The notes under the pieces are model-generated. The model was not told where the DNA came from and ran no database searches. It saw nothing but the letters and a program-made list of their open reading frames with translations. A DNA stretch of 47,597 nucleotides. Source: Phytophthora sp. 'mugwort'. Lineage: Eukaryota; Oomycota; Peronosporomycetes; Peronosporales; Peronosporaceae. A program made the position numbers and the translations under genes. The DNA lies in assembly GCA_033558025.1 (NCBI GenBank), contig JAUCEF010000070.1:1-47597 (forward strand), written 5' to 3'. Positions 39,645 through 47,597 of the stretch are shown here, one piece after another. The first letter of the stretch is position 1, and each line of letters begins with the position of its first letter.

Positions 39645-40823
39645 ATGTCATTAAAAAAAATTAAAAATTTTTCTATAAATTTTGGTCCACAACATCCAGC
39701 GGCTCATGGTGTTTTACGTTTAATTTTAGAATTAAACGGTGAAGTTGTTAAAAAAGCTGATTCACATATAGGTTTATTACATAGAGGTACAGAAAAATTA
39801 ATTGAATATAAAAATTATTTACAGGCGTTACCTTATTTTGATCGTTTAGATTATGTATCTATGATGTGTCAAGAACATGCATATGTTTTGGCTATTGAAA
39901 AATTATTAAATTGTGATATACCTTTACGAGCACAATATATAAGAGTTTTATTTTCAGAAATAACACGTATCTTAAATCATTTATTAGCTGTATGTTGTCA
40001 TGCTTTAGATGTAGGAGCTATGACACCTTATTTTTGGGGATTTGAAGAACGTGAGAAATTAATGGAATTTTATGAACGTGTTTCTGGTGCACGTATGCAT
40101 GCAGCTTATTTTAGACCTGGAGGTGTTAATCAAGATTTGCCTAAAGGTTTGTTAAATGATATATATATTTTTTGTGAACAATTTAATACCCGTTTAGATG
40201 AAATTGAAGAAATGTTAACTAATAATAGAATTTGGAAACAAAGATTAGTAGATATTGGTATTATATCTGCTAAAGATGCTTTAAATTTTGGTTTTAGTGG
40301 TGTTATGTTACGTGGATCAGGTATTTCATGGGATTTACGTAAAACACAACCTTATGAAATTTATGATCAATTAAAATTTGATATACCTGTAGGTACAAAT
40401 GGCGATTGTTATGATCGTTATTTAATTAGAATAGAAGAAATGCGACAATCAATTCGAATTATTTTGCAAGTACTTAATAAAATTCCCCAAGGTCCTATTA
40501 AATTAGATGATAAAAAAATTACAAATCCAAATAGAATTCAAATTAAAAATTCTATGGAGTCTTTAATTCATCATTTTAAATATTATTCAGAAAATATTTG
40601 TGTAAATGCTGGTGAAACTTATACAGTTATTGAGGCACCTAAAGGTGAGTATGGTGTTTATTTAGTAGCAGATGGTACAAATAAACCCTACAGATGTAAA
40701 ATTAAATCACCAGGATTTTTACATTTACAAGCATTAGATTTTATAGCTAAAAATCATATGATTGCTGATGTTGTTACAATTATTGGTACTTTAGATGTTG
40801 TTTTTGGTGAAATTGATCGTTAA
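39645..40823 (+). CDS. nad7: NADH dehydrogenase subunit 7 (49-kDa subunit)
   Basis: A 392-residue peripheral-arm subunit near the quinone site. [19 protein letters not shown] is the conserved N-terminus, followed by [25 protein letters not shown], the [10 protein letters not shown] stretch and [23 protein letters not shown] near the C-terminus (readable as [12 protein letters not shown]). It opens the plus-strand unit nad7 to trnR. Confidence 0.98.
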   Translation: MSLKKIKNFSINFGPQHPAAHGVLRLILELNGEVVKKADSHIGLLHRGTEKLIEYKNYLQALPYFDRLDYVSMMCQEHAYVLAIEKLLNCDIPLRAQYIRVLFSEITRILNHLLAVCCHALDVGAMTPYFWGFEEREKLMEFYERVSGARMHAAYFRPGGVNQDLPKGLLNDIYIFCEQFNTRLDEIEEMLTNNRIWKQRLVDIGIISAKDALNFGFSGVMLRGSGISWDLRKTQPYEIYDQLKFDIPVGTNGDCYDRYLIRIEEMRQSIRIILQVLNKIPQGPIKLDDKKITNPNRIQIKNSMESLIHHFKYYSENICVNAGETYTVIEAPKGEYGVYLVADGTNKPYRCKIKSPGFLHLQALDFIAKNHMIADVVTIIGTLDVVFGEIDR

Positions 40824-40861
40824 TATTAATTATTAGAATAAAATTTTATTTTCAATAAATT

Positions 40862-41281
40862 ATGCAAAAAAAAAAATTTAAAAAGTATAAATTAAATCAA
40901 TTACAAAAAATTAAACAAACTTATAAATATATATATATATTTCGTTATAATGATTTAAATATTAATGAAATAATATCTTTAAAAAAAAAAATTAAAAAAT
41001 TTGATTATAAATCTTTAATATTAAATCAAAATTTAATTATTGATATTTTTTTAAAATTAAAAGGACAAGGTTCTATTTTAATAATTTATGGAAATAATGA
41101 ATTAAATTTAATAAGGGATTTATATAATTTTAAAAAACTTGAATTAATTTATTTGAGTATTCAAAATAATATTTATTCTAATTTAAAAGTAAAACAAATA
41201 TTATCTAAAAACTATCCACCTTTAAATAATTTAATTGTTCAATCATTTTTAAATTTTATATATTATTTAAGAAAAATTTAA
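40862..41281 (+). CDS. rpl10: Probable ribosomal protein uL10
   Basis: A 139-codon ORF between nad7 and trnH. The order of elements fits uL10: a basic N-terminus, a beta strand (YKYIYIFRYNDL, compare yk-vvv-d--gl), a helix of LKKKIKKFDYKSL type (LR--lr), a strand (LILNQNLI, compare vvKNtL) and LKGQGSILIIYGNNEL (compare G---iif---d). Residue identity is low and base composition drives Lys/Ile/Asn content, so the call is moderate. The alternative is an unidentified ORF. Confidence 0.5.
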   Translation: MQKKKFKKYKLNQLQKIKQTYKYIYIFRYNDLNINEIISLKKKIKKFDYKSLILNQNLIIDIFLKLKGQGSILIIYGNNELNLIRDLYNFKKLELIYLSIQNNIYSNLKVKQILSKNYPPLNNLIVQSFLNFIYYLRKI

Positions 41282-41284
41282 AAA

Positions 41285-41357
41285 GGCGATTATAACTTAA
41301 AGGTAGAGTGTTAGATTGTGGGTCTAAGTGTTATGGGTTCAAGTCCCATTTTTCGCC
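41285..41357 (+). tRNA. trnH: tRNA-His (GUG)
   Basis: Anticodon loop TTGTGGG giving GTG, T arm ATGGG/CCCAT, and a -1 G (41285) facing C at position 73, the hallmark of tRNA-His. The acceptor stem has two T-T mismatches (positions 5 and 6). Confidence 0.88.
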
Positions 41358-41379
41358 CATTTTTAAATTAAATTTTTTT

Positions 41380-42855
41380 ATGTTTAATAAGTTTATATTA
41401 ATTTTTTTACTTATTTTACCATTAATTACGGTTATTATATTAGCTTTTTCGAAAAATGAAAAATTTATAAAAAATTTTAGTATTTTTATGTCTTTTTTCA
41501 TTTTTTTAATGTCATTACCTTTATGGATTTTATTTGATAAATCAACTTCTAATTTTCAATATTTATTTAAAATAGAATGGATTAGTCAATTTAATATTAA
41601 TTTTTATTTAGGTATTGATGGTATTTCATTATTTTTTATAATTTTAACAACATTTTTGATTCCAATCTGTATGTTAATTAGTTATGAAATGATTAATAAA
41701 AATATAAAAGAATATTTTATTTTATATTTTATTTTAGAATTTTGTTTAATCATTTCATTTAGTATATTAGATGTACTTATTTTTTATATTTTCTTTGAAA
41801 GTGTATTAATTCCTATGTTTTTAATTATAGGTATTTGGGGTTCAAGAGAACGTAAAATTAAAGCTTCATATTTGTTTTTTATGTATACATTAGCAGGTTC
41901 ATTATTTATGTTTATTGCCATTATTCATTTATTTTTAACTGTGGGTACAACTGATTATCAAATATTATATTATAGTAATTTTAATTTTTCATATGAAAAA
42001 TTTTATTTCTTAGCTTTTTTTTTATCATTTGCTGTTAAAGTTCCAATGTTACCTTTTCATGTTTGGTTACCGGAAGCACATGTTGAAGCACCTACCGCAG
42101 GTTCTGTACTATTAGCTGGTATTTTATTAAAATTAGGATCATACGGTATGATTAGGTTTTTAGTTCCTTTATTTCCTAAAGCTGCATTATATTTTACACC
42201 GTATATTTTAGTTTTATGTTTAATATCTGTTATTTATGCGTCATTAACAGCTATACGACAAACAGATTTGAAACGTATTATTGCTTATGCATCAGTTGCT
42301 CATATGAATTTTATAATATTGGGTATTTTTTCTTTAACTATTCAAGGATTAGAAGGTAGTATTATTCAAATGATTAGTCATGGTTTAGTATCGAGTGGTT
42401 TATTTTTTTCAATTGGATGTTTATATGATCGATATCATACAAGATTTATTAATTATTATGGTGGTTTAGCACATACAATGCCTTTATTTTGTATTGCATT
42501 ATTTATTTATGTATTAGCAAATATGTCTATTCCAGGTTCAAGTAGTTTTGTGGGTGAAATTCTTATTTTAACTGGAGTTTTTGAAGATAATACTACAACA
42601 GCTGTTTTTGCGACAATTGGTATGTTTTTGGGTGGGGTATATTCTTTATTATTTTATAATCGAATTTGTTATGGTAATATTCAAAATATTTATTTAAAAA
42701 TTTATTATGATTTAACTTATCGTGAATTTTTAATTCATTTAATATTAATTATAAATATCTTTTTATTAGGTTTATATCCTAAAATTTTTGAAAGTTGTAT
42801 GCATGAAAGTGTTTCAAAAATTTTAATACATATTGATTTTTCTTATTTTTATTAA
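41380..42855 (+). CDS. nad4: NADH dehydrogenase subunit 4
   Basis: A 491-residue proton-pumping subunit of complex I. I start at ATG 41380 (MFNKFILIFLLILPL); the frame opening at 41308 overlaps trnH. Signature stretches: GIDGISLFFIILTTF, SFAVKVPMLPFHVWLPEAHVEAPTAGSVLLAG (readable as MLPFHVWLPEAHVEAP), and KRIIAYASVAHMNF. The 3' part is repeated at the window start. Confidence 0.98.
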   Translation: MFNKFILIFLLILPLITVIILAFSKNEKFIKNFSIFMSFFIFLMSLPLWILFDKSTSNFQYLFKIEWISQFNINFYLGIDGISLFFIILTTFLIPICMLISYEMINKNIKEYFILYFILEFCLIISFSILDVLIFYIFFESVLIPMFLIIGIWGSRERKIKASYLFFMYTLAGSLFMFIAIIHLFLTVGTTDYQILYYSNFNFSYEKFYFLAFFLSFAVKVPMLPFHVWLPEAHVEAPTAGSVLLAGILLKLGSYGMIRFLVPLFPKAALYFTPYILVLCLISVIYASLTAIRQTDLKRIIAYASVAHMNFIILGIFSLTIQGLEGSIIQMISHGLVSSGLFFSIGCLYDRYHTRFINYYGGLAHTMPLFCIALFIYVLANMSIPGSSSFVGEILILTGVFEDNTTTAVFATIGMFLGGVYSLLFYNRICYGNIQNIYLKIYYDLTYREFLIHLILIINIFLLGLYPKIFESCMHESVSKILIHIDFSYFY

Positions 42856-42879
42856 ACAAAATTTTTTGTTTAATAAAAA

Positions 42880-42951
42880 GCCCTTTTAGTCTAATGGTTA
42901 GGACATTACCTTTTCACGGTAAAAATACGAGTTCAATTCTCGTAAAGGGTA
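42880..42951 (+). tRNA. trnE: tRNA-Glu (UUC), second copy
   Basis: Identical to 596-667: acceptor GCCCTTT/AAAGGGT, anticodon loop TTTTCAC giving TTC. Confidence 0.93.
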
Positions 42952-43030
42952 TAAAAAATATATATTTGATATATTTTGGTAATTATAATAATTTATAATT
43001 ATTAAATAATATGATAATTTAATAACCTCT

Positions 43031-44560
43031 ATGGCTATTGAATTATCATATATACTGGAATCAAATATTAAAAAATATAAAGATGAAAAAAGTTTACAAG
43101 AAACAGGTATTGTTCTTTCAATGAGTGATGGTATTGCAAGATGTTATGGTTTAACTAAAATTCAAGCAGGTGAAATGGTTGAATTTAATAATGGTAATAT
43201 TAAAGGAATGGCTTTAAATTTAGAACCTGATGTTGTTGGTGTTGTTGTTTTTAGTAATGATAGAGAAATTCAAGAAGGTAATTTTGTACGAAGAACTGGA
43301 TCTATTGTTAGTGTACCTGTAGGACCTGAAGTATTAGGTAGAGTAGTTGATGCTTTAGGACAACCCATTGATGGTAAAGGTCAAATTAACAGTAAATTAG
43401 AAAGTAGAGTTGAAGTTAAAGCTCCAGGTATTATGCCTAGAGAAAGTGTTAAACAACCTGTACAAACAGGTTTAAAAGCTGTAGATAGTTTAATTCCTAT
43501 TGGTCGTGGTCAAAGGGAATTAATTATTGGTGATAGACAAACAGGTAAAACATCTATTGCTATTGATACTATAATTAATCAAAGAGAACCTCATTTAAAA
43601 AAAGATATAAATAATCAATTATATTGTATTTATGTAGGTGTTGGTCAAAAAAGATCAACAATTGCTGAATTAACAAAAACTTTAGAAGAAAAAAATGCAA
43701 TGTTTTTTTCTGTTATTGTAGCGGCTACTGCTTCAGATTCAGCACCCTTACAATATTTAGCTCCATATACTGGTTGTGCTTTAGGTGAATATTTTAGAGA
43801 TAATGGTAAACATGCTGTTATTTTCTATGATGATTTATCAAAACAAGCGGTAGCTTATAGACAAATGTCTTTATTATTAAGAAGACCTCCAGGTAGAGAA
43901 GCTTATCCTGGAGATGTTTTTTATTTACACTCTCGTTTATTAGAAAGAGCTGCTAAAATGAATAAAAAAATTGGTGGTGGTTCATTAACCGCATTACCTA
44001 TTATTGAAACACAAGCTGGAGATGTTTCTGCTTATATTCCAACAAATGTTATTTCAATTACTGATGGACAAATTTTTTTAGAAACAGAATTATTTAATGA
44101 AGGTCAAAGACCTGCAATTAGTGTTGGATTATCTGTAAGTCGTGTTGGTTCTTCTGCACAAATTAAAGCTATGAAACAAATTGCTGGTACAATGAAATTA
44201 GAATTAGCACAATTTAGAGAAGTACAAGCATTTGCTCAATTTGGTTCTGATTTAGATGCTACAACTCAACAACAATTAAATAGAGGGATTAGATTAACAG
44301 AAATGTTAAAACAAGGTTTAAATATACCGTTATCTGTTGAAAATCAAATTGTAATTATTTATTTAGGTGTACGTGGTTTCTTAGATAAAATTGCTGTTGA
44401 TAAAATTTCAAGTTTTGAAATTAGTTGGTTAAATTTTATAAAAAATAATCATTTTAATATTTTAGAAGAAATCTTAAATAAAAAAGAAATATCTAAAGAA
44501 TTAGAAAAAAAACTTAATATTTTAGCAACAAATTTTACTAATAATTTTATTACAAAATAA
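43031..44560 (+). CDS. atp1: ATP synthase F1 subunit alpha
   Basis: A 509-residue non-catalytic nucleotide-binding subunit of the F1 head. The P-loop GDRQTGKT (about residues 170-177), the preceding [12 protein letters not shown], the [15 protein letters not shown] region and [23 protein letters not shown] (readable as [18 protein letters not shown]) are complete. The alpha-specific [20 protein letters not shown] is present. Encoded in mtDNA, as in stramenopiles, plants and jakobids. Confidence 0.98.
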   Translation: MAIELSYILESNIKKYKDEKSLQETGIVLSMSDGIARCYGLTKIQAGEMVEFNNGNIKGMALNLEPDVVGVVVFSNDREIQEGNFVRRTGSIVSVPVGPEVLGRVVDALGQPIDGKGQINSKLESRVEVKAPGIMPRESVKQPVQTGLKAVDSLIPIGRGQRELIIGDRQTGKTSIAIDTIINQREPHLKKDINNQLYCIYVGVGQKRSTIAELTKTLEEKNAMFFSVIVAATASDSAPLQYLAPYTGCALGEYFRDNGKHAVIFYDDLSKQAVAYRQMSLLLRRPPGREAYPGDVFYLHSRLLERAAKMNKKIGGGSLTALPIIETQAGDVSAYIPTNVISITDGQIFLETELFNEGQRPAISVGLSVSRVGSSAQIKAMKQIAGTMKLELAQFREVQAFAQFGSDLDATTQQQLNRGIRLTEMLKQGLNIPLSVENQIVIIYLGVRGFLDKIAVDKISSFEISWLNFIKNNHFNILEEILNKKEISKELEKKLNILATNFTNNFITK

Positions 44561-44764
44561 TATAATTATTTTTTTATTAATAAAAAATAATTATAATATT
44601 TTGTAAATAAAACATAACAGATAAAAATTAATTATTTTCTATATAGAAAATAATTTTAAATATTATTCTAATATTAATTTTTTAAAAAATATTTATTCTT
44701 TAAGAAGAATTATTTTAAAATTATTATTATATTTTTAAATAATTTAAATTTATTTTATTCTATT
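44561..44764. other. atp1-nad5 spacer with strong palindromes
   Basis: This 204-base spacer holds a 14-bp stem with a 7-nt loop starting just after the atp1 stop (44561-44595) and a perfect 26-bp palindrome (44630-44655, centred on CTATATAG). The same elements are at 2275-2309 and 2344-2369 in the first copy. They probably mark RNA processing between atp1 and nad5; this is inferred. Confidence 0.65.
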
Positions 44765-46759
44765 ATGTTATTATTAACTTTAATTTTTTTACCTTTTTTA
44801 GGTTCAGTAGCTTCTGGATTATTTGGTTTTTATATTGGCCGTAAAGGTTCTGTATTTATAACCACATTAACAACTTTTTTAAGTTGTCTTTTTTCATTTA
44901 TTATTATATATAATTCAATTACAAATGAATATGAGTATATTATTTATATTTCAAATTGGATTAATAGTGGTTTATTTAATTGTAATTGGTGTTTTTTATT
45001 TGATAGTTTAACTATGATAATGTTAATTGTTGTAACAAGTATTTCAACTTTAGTTCATTTATATTCTTCTAAATATATGGATCATGATCCACATTTATCT
45101 AGATTTATGTCATATTTATCACTATTTACTTTTTTTATGATTATATTAGTTACAGGTGATAATTTTATGCAAATGTTTGTTGGATGGGAAGGTGTTGGTT
45201 TTTGTTCATATTTATTAATTAATTTTTGGTTTACACGTTTACAAGCGAATAAAGCAGCTATAAAAGCTATGTTAGTTAATCGAATTAGTGATTTAATCTT
45301 ATTATTAGGTGTATTAACTGTTTTTTATAATATTAGAACTATTGAATATTTTAGTACATTTGCAGCAATTTCTATTGTTAAAGATTTTAAATTTATTTTT
45401 TTTAATTATATTTTAAGTATTATTGATGTTGCGTGTATTTTAATTTTTATAGGTGCTATGGGTAAATCTGCTCAAATTTTTTTACATTTATGGTTACCCG
45501 ATGCTATGGAAGGACCTACGCCGGTTTCGGCATTAATCCATGCAGCGACTATGGTAACTGCTGGTGTTTATTTAATTGCACGTTGTTCACCAATGTTTGA
45601 ATATTCAATGTTTTCTTTAAAAGTTATTACAATTATTGGAGCTTCTACAGCCTTTTTCTCAAGTACAATTGGTCTAGTACAAAATGATTTTAAAAAAATA
45701 GTTGCCTATTCTACTTGTAGTCAATTAGGTTATATGTTTTTTGCTTGTGGATTATCAAATTATCCTTTAGCTATTTTTCATTTATCAAATCATGCATATT
45801 TTAAAGCATTATTATTTTTATGTTCCGGTGCTGTAATTCATGCTATGGGTGATGAACAAGATATAAGAAAAATGGGTGGTTTAAGAAGAATTTTACCTTT
45901 TACTTATATAATGTTTTTAATAGGTTCATTATCTTTAATGGGTTTTCCTTTTTTAACTGGTTTTTATTCTAAAGATTTAATATTAGAAGTTGCATTTTCA
46001 AGTTTTAGTGAAACAGGTCATTTTGCTTATTGGTTGGGTACTATTGGTGCATTTTTTACGGCATTCTATTCAACACGTTTATTATTTTTTGCTTTTTTAA
46101 GTGAAACTAATGCCTATAAAAATGTTATTAAAAATGCACATGATGTTCCATTAGAAATGGGTATTCCTTTAGGAGTTTTAGCATTTGGTAGTATTTTTAT
46201 AGGTTATATTTCTAAAGATATGTTTGTTGGGTTAGGTTCAAATTTTTGGAATAACTCAATTTATATAAATCCATTTAATAATCAAATGATTGATGCTGAA
46301 TTTTTACCAACATTTTTTAAATTATTACCTGTTATTTTAAGTTTTTGTGGCTTATTTTGTGCCTTTTATTTATATTTTTTTAAATTTAGATTTTTATATA
46401 ACTTAAAAATTTCAAAATATGGTCTTTATTTTTATAATTTTTTAAATAGAAAATGGTATTTTGATAAAATTTATTATGAATTTATTAATCAATATATATT
46501 AAAAGTTGGTTATAATGTAACATATAAAATGATTGATAAAGGTTTAATTGAAATGTGTGGTCCTTTTGGTTTAATAACCGTTTTTTCTTTCTTAAGTCAA
46601 AAAATAATTTTATTACAAACAGGTTATATTTATCACTATTCATTATTAATGTTAATTAGCATTATTTGTTTAATAAATATTATTTTTTTTTCTATTATTT
46701 ATTTTTTTAATATTATTACTATTTTATTATTTTTATTTATTTTTTTATTAATTAAATAA
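44765..46759 (+). CDS. nad5: NADH dehydrogenase subunit 5
   Basis: A 664-residue complex I subunit with about 15 core helices and a C-terminal lateral helix. Motifs: MFVGWEGVGFCSYLLINFW with the conserved Glu, HLWLPDAMEGPTPVSALIHA, KIVAYSTCSQLGYMFFACG and GFPFLTGFYSKDLILE. Full length for the family. Between atp1 and nad6 in one unit. Confidence 0.98.
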   Translation: MLLLTLIFLPFLGSVASGLFGFYIGRKGSVFITTLTTFLSCLFSFIIIYNSITNEYEYIIYISNWINSGLFNCNWCFLFDSLTMIMLIVVTSISTLVHLYSSKYMDHDPHLSRFMSYLSLFTFFMIILVTGDNFMQMFVGWEGVGFCSYLLINFWFTRLQANKAAIKAMLVNRISDLILLLGVLTVFYNIRTIEYFSTFAAISIVKDFKFIFFNYILSIIDVACILIFIGAMGKSAQIFLHLWLPDAMEGPTPVSALIHAATMVTAGVYLIARCSPMFEYSMFSLKVITIIGASTAFFSSTIGLVQNDFKKIVAYSTCSQLGYMFFACGLSNYPLAIFHLSNHAYFKALLFLCSGAVIHAMGDEQDIRKMGGLRRILPFTYIMFLIGSLSLMGFPFLTGFYSKDLILEVAFSSFSETGHFAYWLGTIGAFFTAFYSTRLLFFAFLSETNAYKNVIKNAHDVPLEMGIPLGVLAFGSIFIGYISKDMFVGLGSNFWNNSIYINPFNNQMIDAEFLPTFFKLLPVILSFCGLFCAFYLYFFKFRFLYNLKISKYGLYFYNFLNRKWYFDKIYYEFINQYILKVGYNVTYKMIDKGLIEMCGPFGLITVFSFLSQKIILLQTGYIYHYSLLMLISIICLINIIFFSIIYFFNIITILLFLFIFLLIK

Positions 46760-46819
46760 AAATAATAAAATATGTATCTTTTAAGATATAATTATAAATT
46801 TATATAATTTAAATACATT

Positions 46820-47530
46820 ATGGATTTCGAAACAATTTTCTTTTATACTTTTTCAACTATAGCTTTAACTTCAGCTATATTTGTAATATATTCTACAAAT
46901 ACAATATATTCTGCATTTTTTTTAATATTAGTTTTTACTAATTCAACTGGATTATTATTAATTTCTGAAATTGAATTTTTATCAATAATGTTAATTATTA
47001 TTTATGTAGGAGCTATTACTGTATTATTTTTATTTGTTATTATGATGCTAGATGTTAATGTTTTAATTGATAAAAATAAAATAAAAAATAATTTTGGTTA
47101 TTTACCAATTATTTTTTTAATTAGTTTTATTTTTTTTTTAGAAACGTTTGTTATGTTTAGTAAAGTTTTTACATCATATTACCATTTAATAAATAATTCT
47201 TTTTTTACTCAAAAAGTAAATACTTTATTTTTTTTTCACGATAGTATGAAAGGTACTTTTGAAATATTTGTTGATGTCAAACCCTTTTTAAAAAATTTTA
47301 TCTATCAATTAGATACTATTACAAATATTGAAACAATTGGACAAATTTTATATAGTTATTATGCTTTTTTTTTTTTAGTTGCAGGTATTATATTATTAAT
47401 AGCTTTAATAGGAGCGGTTACTTTAACTAAAAAGGAAAAAAAAAAATTTTTAAAACAAAATATTTATAAACAACTTTCACGAGATGCATTAAAAGCTATT
47501 TTTAATGTATATTCAGATAAAACTGTTTAA
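46820..47530 (+). CDS. nad6: NADH dehydrogenase subunit 6
   Basis: A 236-residue membrane subunit of complex I. The N-terminal helices with NTIYSAFFLILVFTNSTGLLLIS and EFLSIMLIIIYVGAITVLFLFVIMML (readable as IIIYVGAITVLFLFVIMMLD) are the nad6 core; the C-terminal helix LIALIGAVTLTKKEKK is present. The middle (about residues 110-180) is lineage-variable. This copy is unbroken, unlike that at 4534-5245. Confidence 0.97.
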   Translation: MDFETIFFYTFSTIALTSAIFVIYSTNTIYSAFFLILVFTNSTGLLLISEIEFLSIMLIIIYVGAITVLFLFVIMMLDVNVLIDKNKIKNNFGYLPIIFLISFIFFLETFVMFSKVFTSYYHLINNSFFTQKVNTLFFFHDSMKGTFEIFVDVKPFLKNFIYQLDTITNIETIGQILYSYYAFFFLVAGIILLIALIGAVTLTKKEKKKFLKQNIYKQLSRDALKAIFNVYSDKTV

Positions 47531-47547
47531 TTCTTAATAAAACTAAA

Positions 47548-47597
47548 ACAATCTTAACTTAATTGGTAGAGTATTAGCCTTCTAAGCTTTAAAATCT
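47548..47597 (+). tRNA. trnR: tRNA-Arg (UCU), cut by the window end
   Basis: The first 50 bases of the gene seen whole at 5263-5335, including the anticodon TCT. Confidence 0.9.

Larger units (their letters stand above)
42285..47597. repeat. Terminal redundancy of the contig (second copy, intact genes)
   Basis: Matches 1-5312. The genes here read through without frameshifts, so this copy is the better version of nad4 end, trnE, atp1, nad5 and nad6. It ends inside trnR(UCU), which is complete at 5263-5335. Confidence 0.97.

Overview
The window is a mitochondrial genome. It is very A+T-rich and encodes respiratory-chain, ATP synthase and ribosomal protein genes with standard-code ORFs. There are bacterial-like small and large rRNAs without a CCUCC 3' tail, and 25 different tRNA genes. 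The gene content (nad11, nad7, nad9, atp1, tatC, many rps/rpl genes), the missing trnT, a trnR(GCG), and the runs rpl2-rps19-rps3-rpl16 and rps14-rps8-rpl6-rps2-rps4 point to a heterotrophic stramenopile (oomycete or bicosoecid type). The lineage is an inference; no database was consulted.

The contig closes on itself. Bases 1-5312 repeat 42285-47597, giving a unit of about 42,285 bp. The first copy differs by five single-base indels that break atp1 and nad6, while the second copy is intact, so the second copy should be used.

Layout of one unit, in window coordinates. (a) Plus strand 39645-47597, continued at 5335: nad7, a probable rpl10, trnH, nad4, trnE, atp1, nad5, nad6, trnR(UCU). (b) Minus strand, read from 23244 down to 5747: rpl2, rps19, rps3, rpl16, trnM, orf222, atp8, trnK, trnA, rps14, rps8, rpl6, rps2, rps4, a repeat-rich orf250, rnl, trnN, trnS, trnI(CAU), trnP, trnfM, rpl14 (frameshifted), rpl5, trnG, orf186, trnG, trnY, rns, trnW, cox2, a tiny TatA-like ORF, cox1, orf137. 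(c) Plus strand 23273-28800: rps13, rps11, trnS, a probable rpl31, two trnL, nad11, nad1, nad4L, with trnC and tatC on the opposite strand. (d) A head-to-head inverted repeat (25947-28928 and 28929-31843) carries a second nad4L, a second nad1 and a 5'-truncated nad11. (e) Minus strand, read from 39528 down to 31851: nad2, trnF, rps10, trnR(GCG), trnQ, trnI(GAU), trnV, rps12, rps7, cox3, atp6, trnD, nad3, atp9, nad9, cob.

The genes supply complex I (nad1-7, 4L, 9, 11), complex III (cob), complex IV (cox1-3), ATP synthase (atp1, 6, 8, 9), mitochondrial ribosome parts and a Tat protein translocase.

Two things stand out. First, the nearly spacer-free palindrome is centred on a 67-bp tandem array made from the nad4L 3' end. 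This is the arrangement expected if two telomere-like terminal inverted repeats of a linear mtDNA had been joined in the assembly. Second, a 32-codon ORF between cox2 and cox1 looks like TatA, the partner of the encoded TatC.
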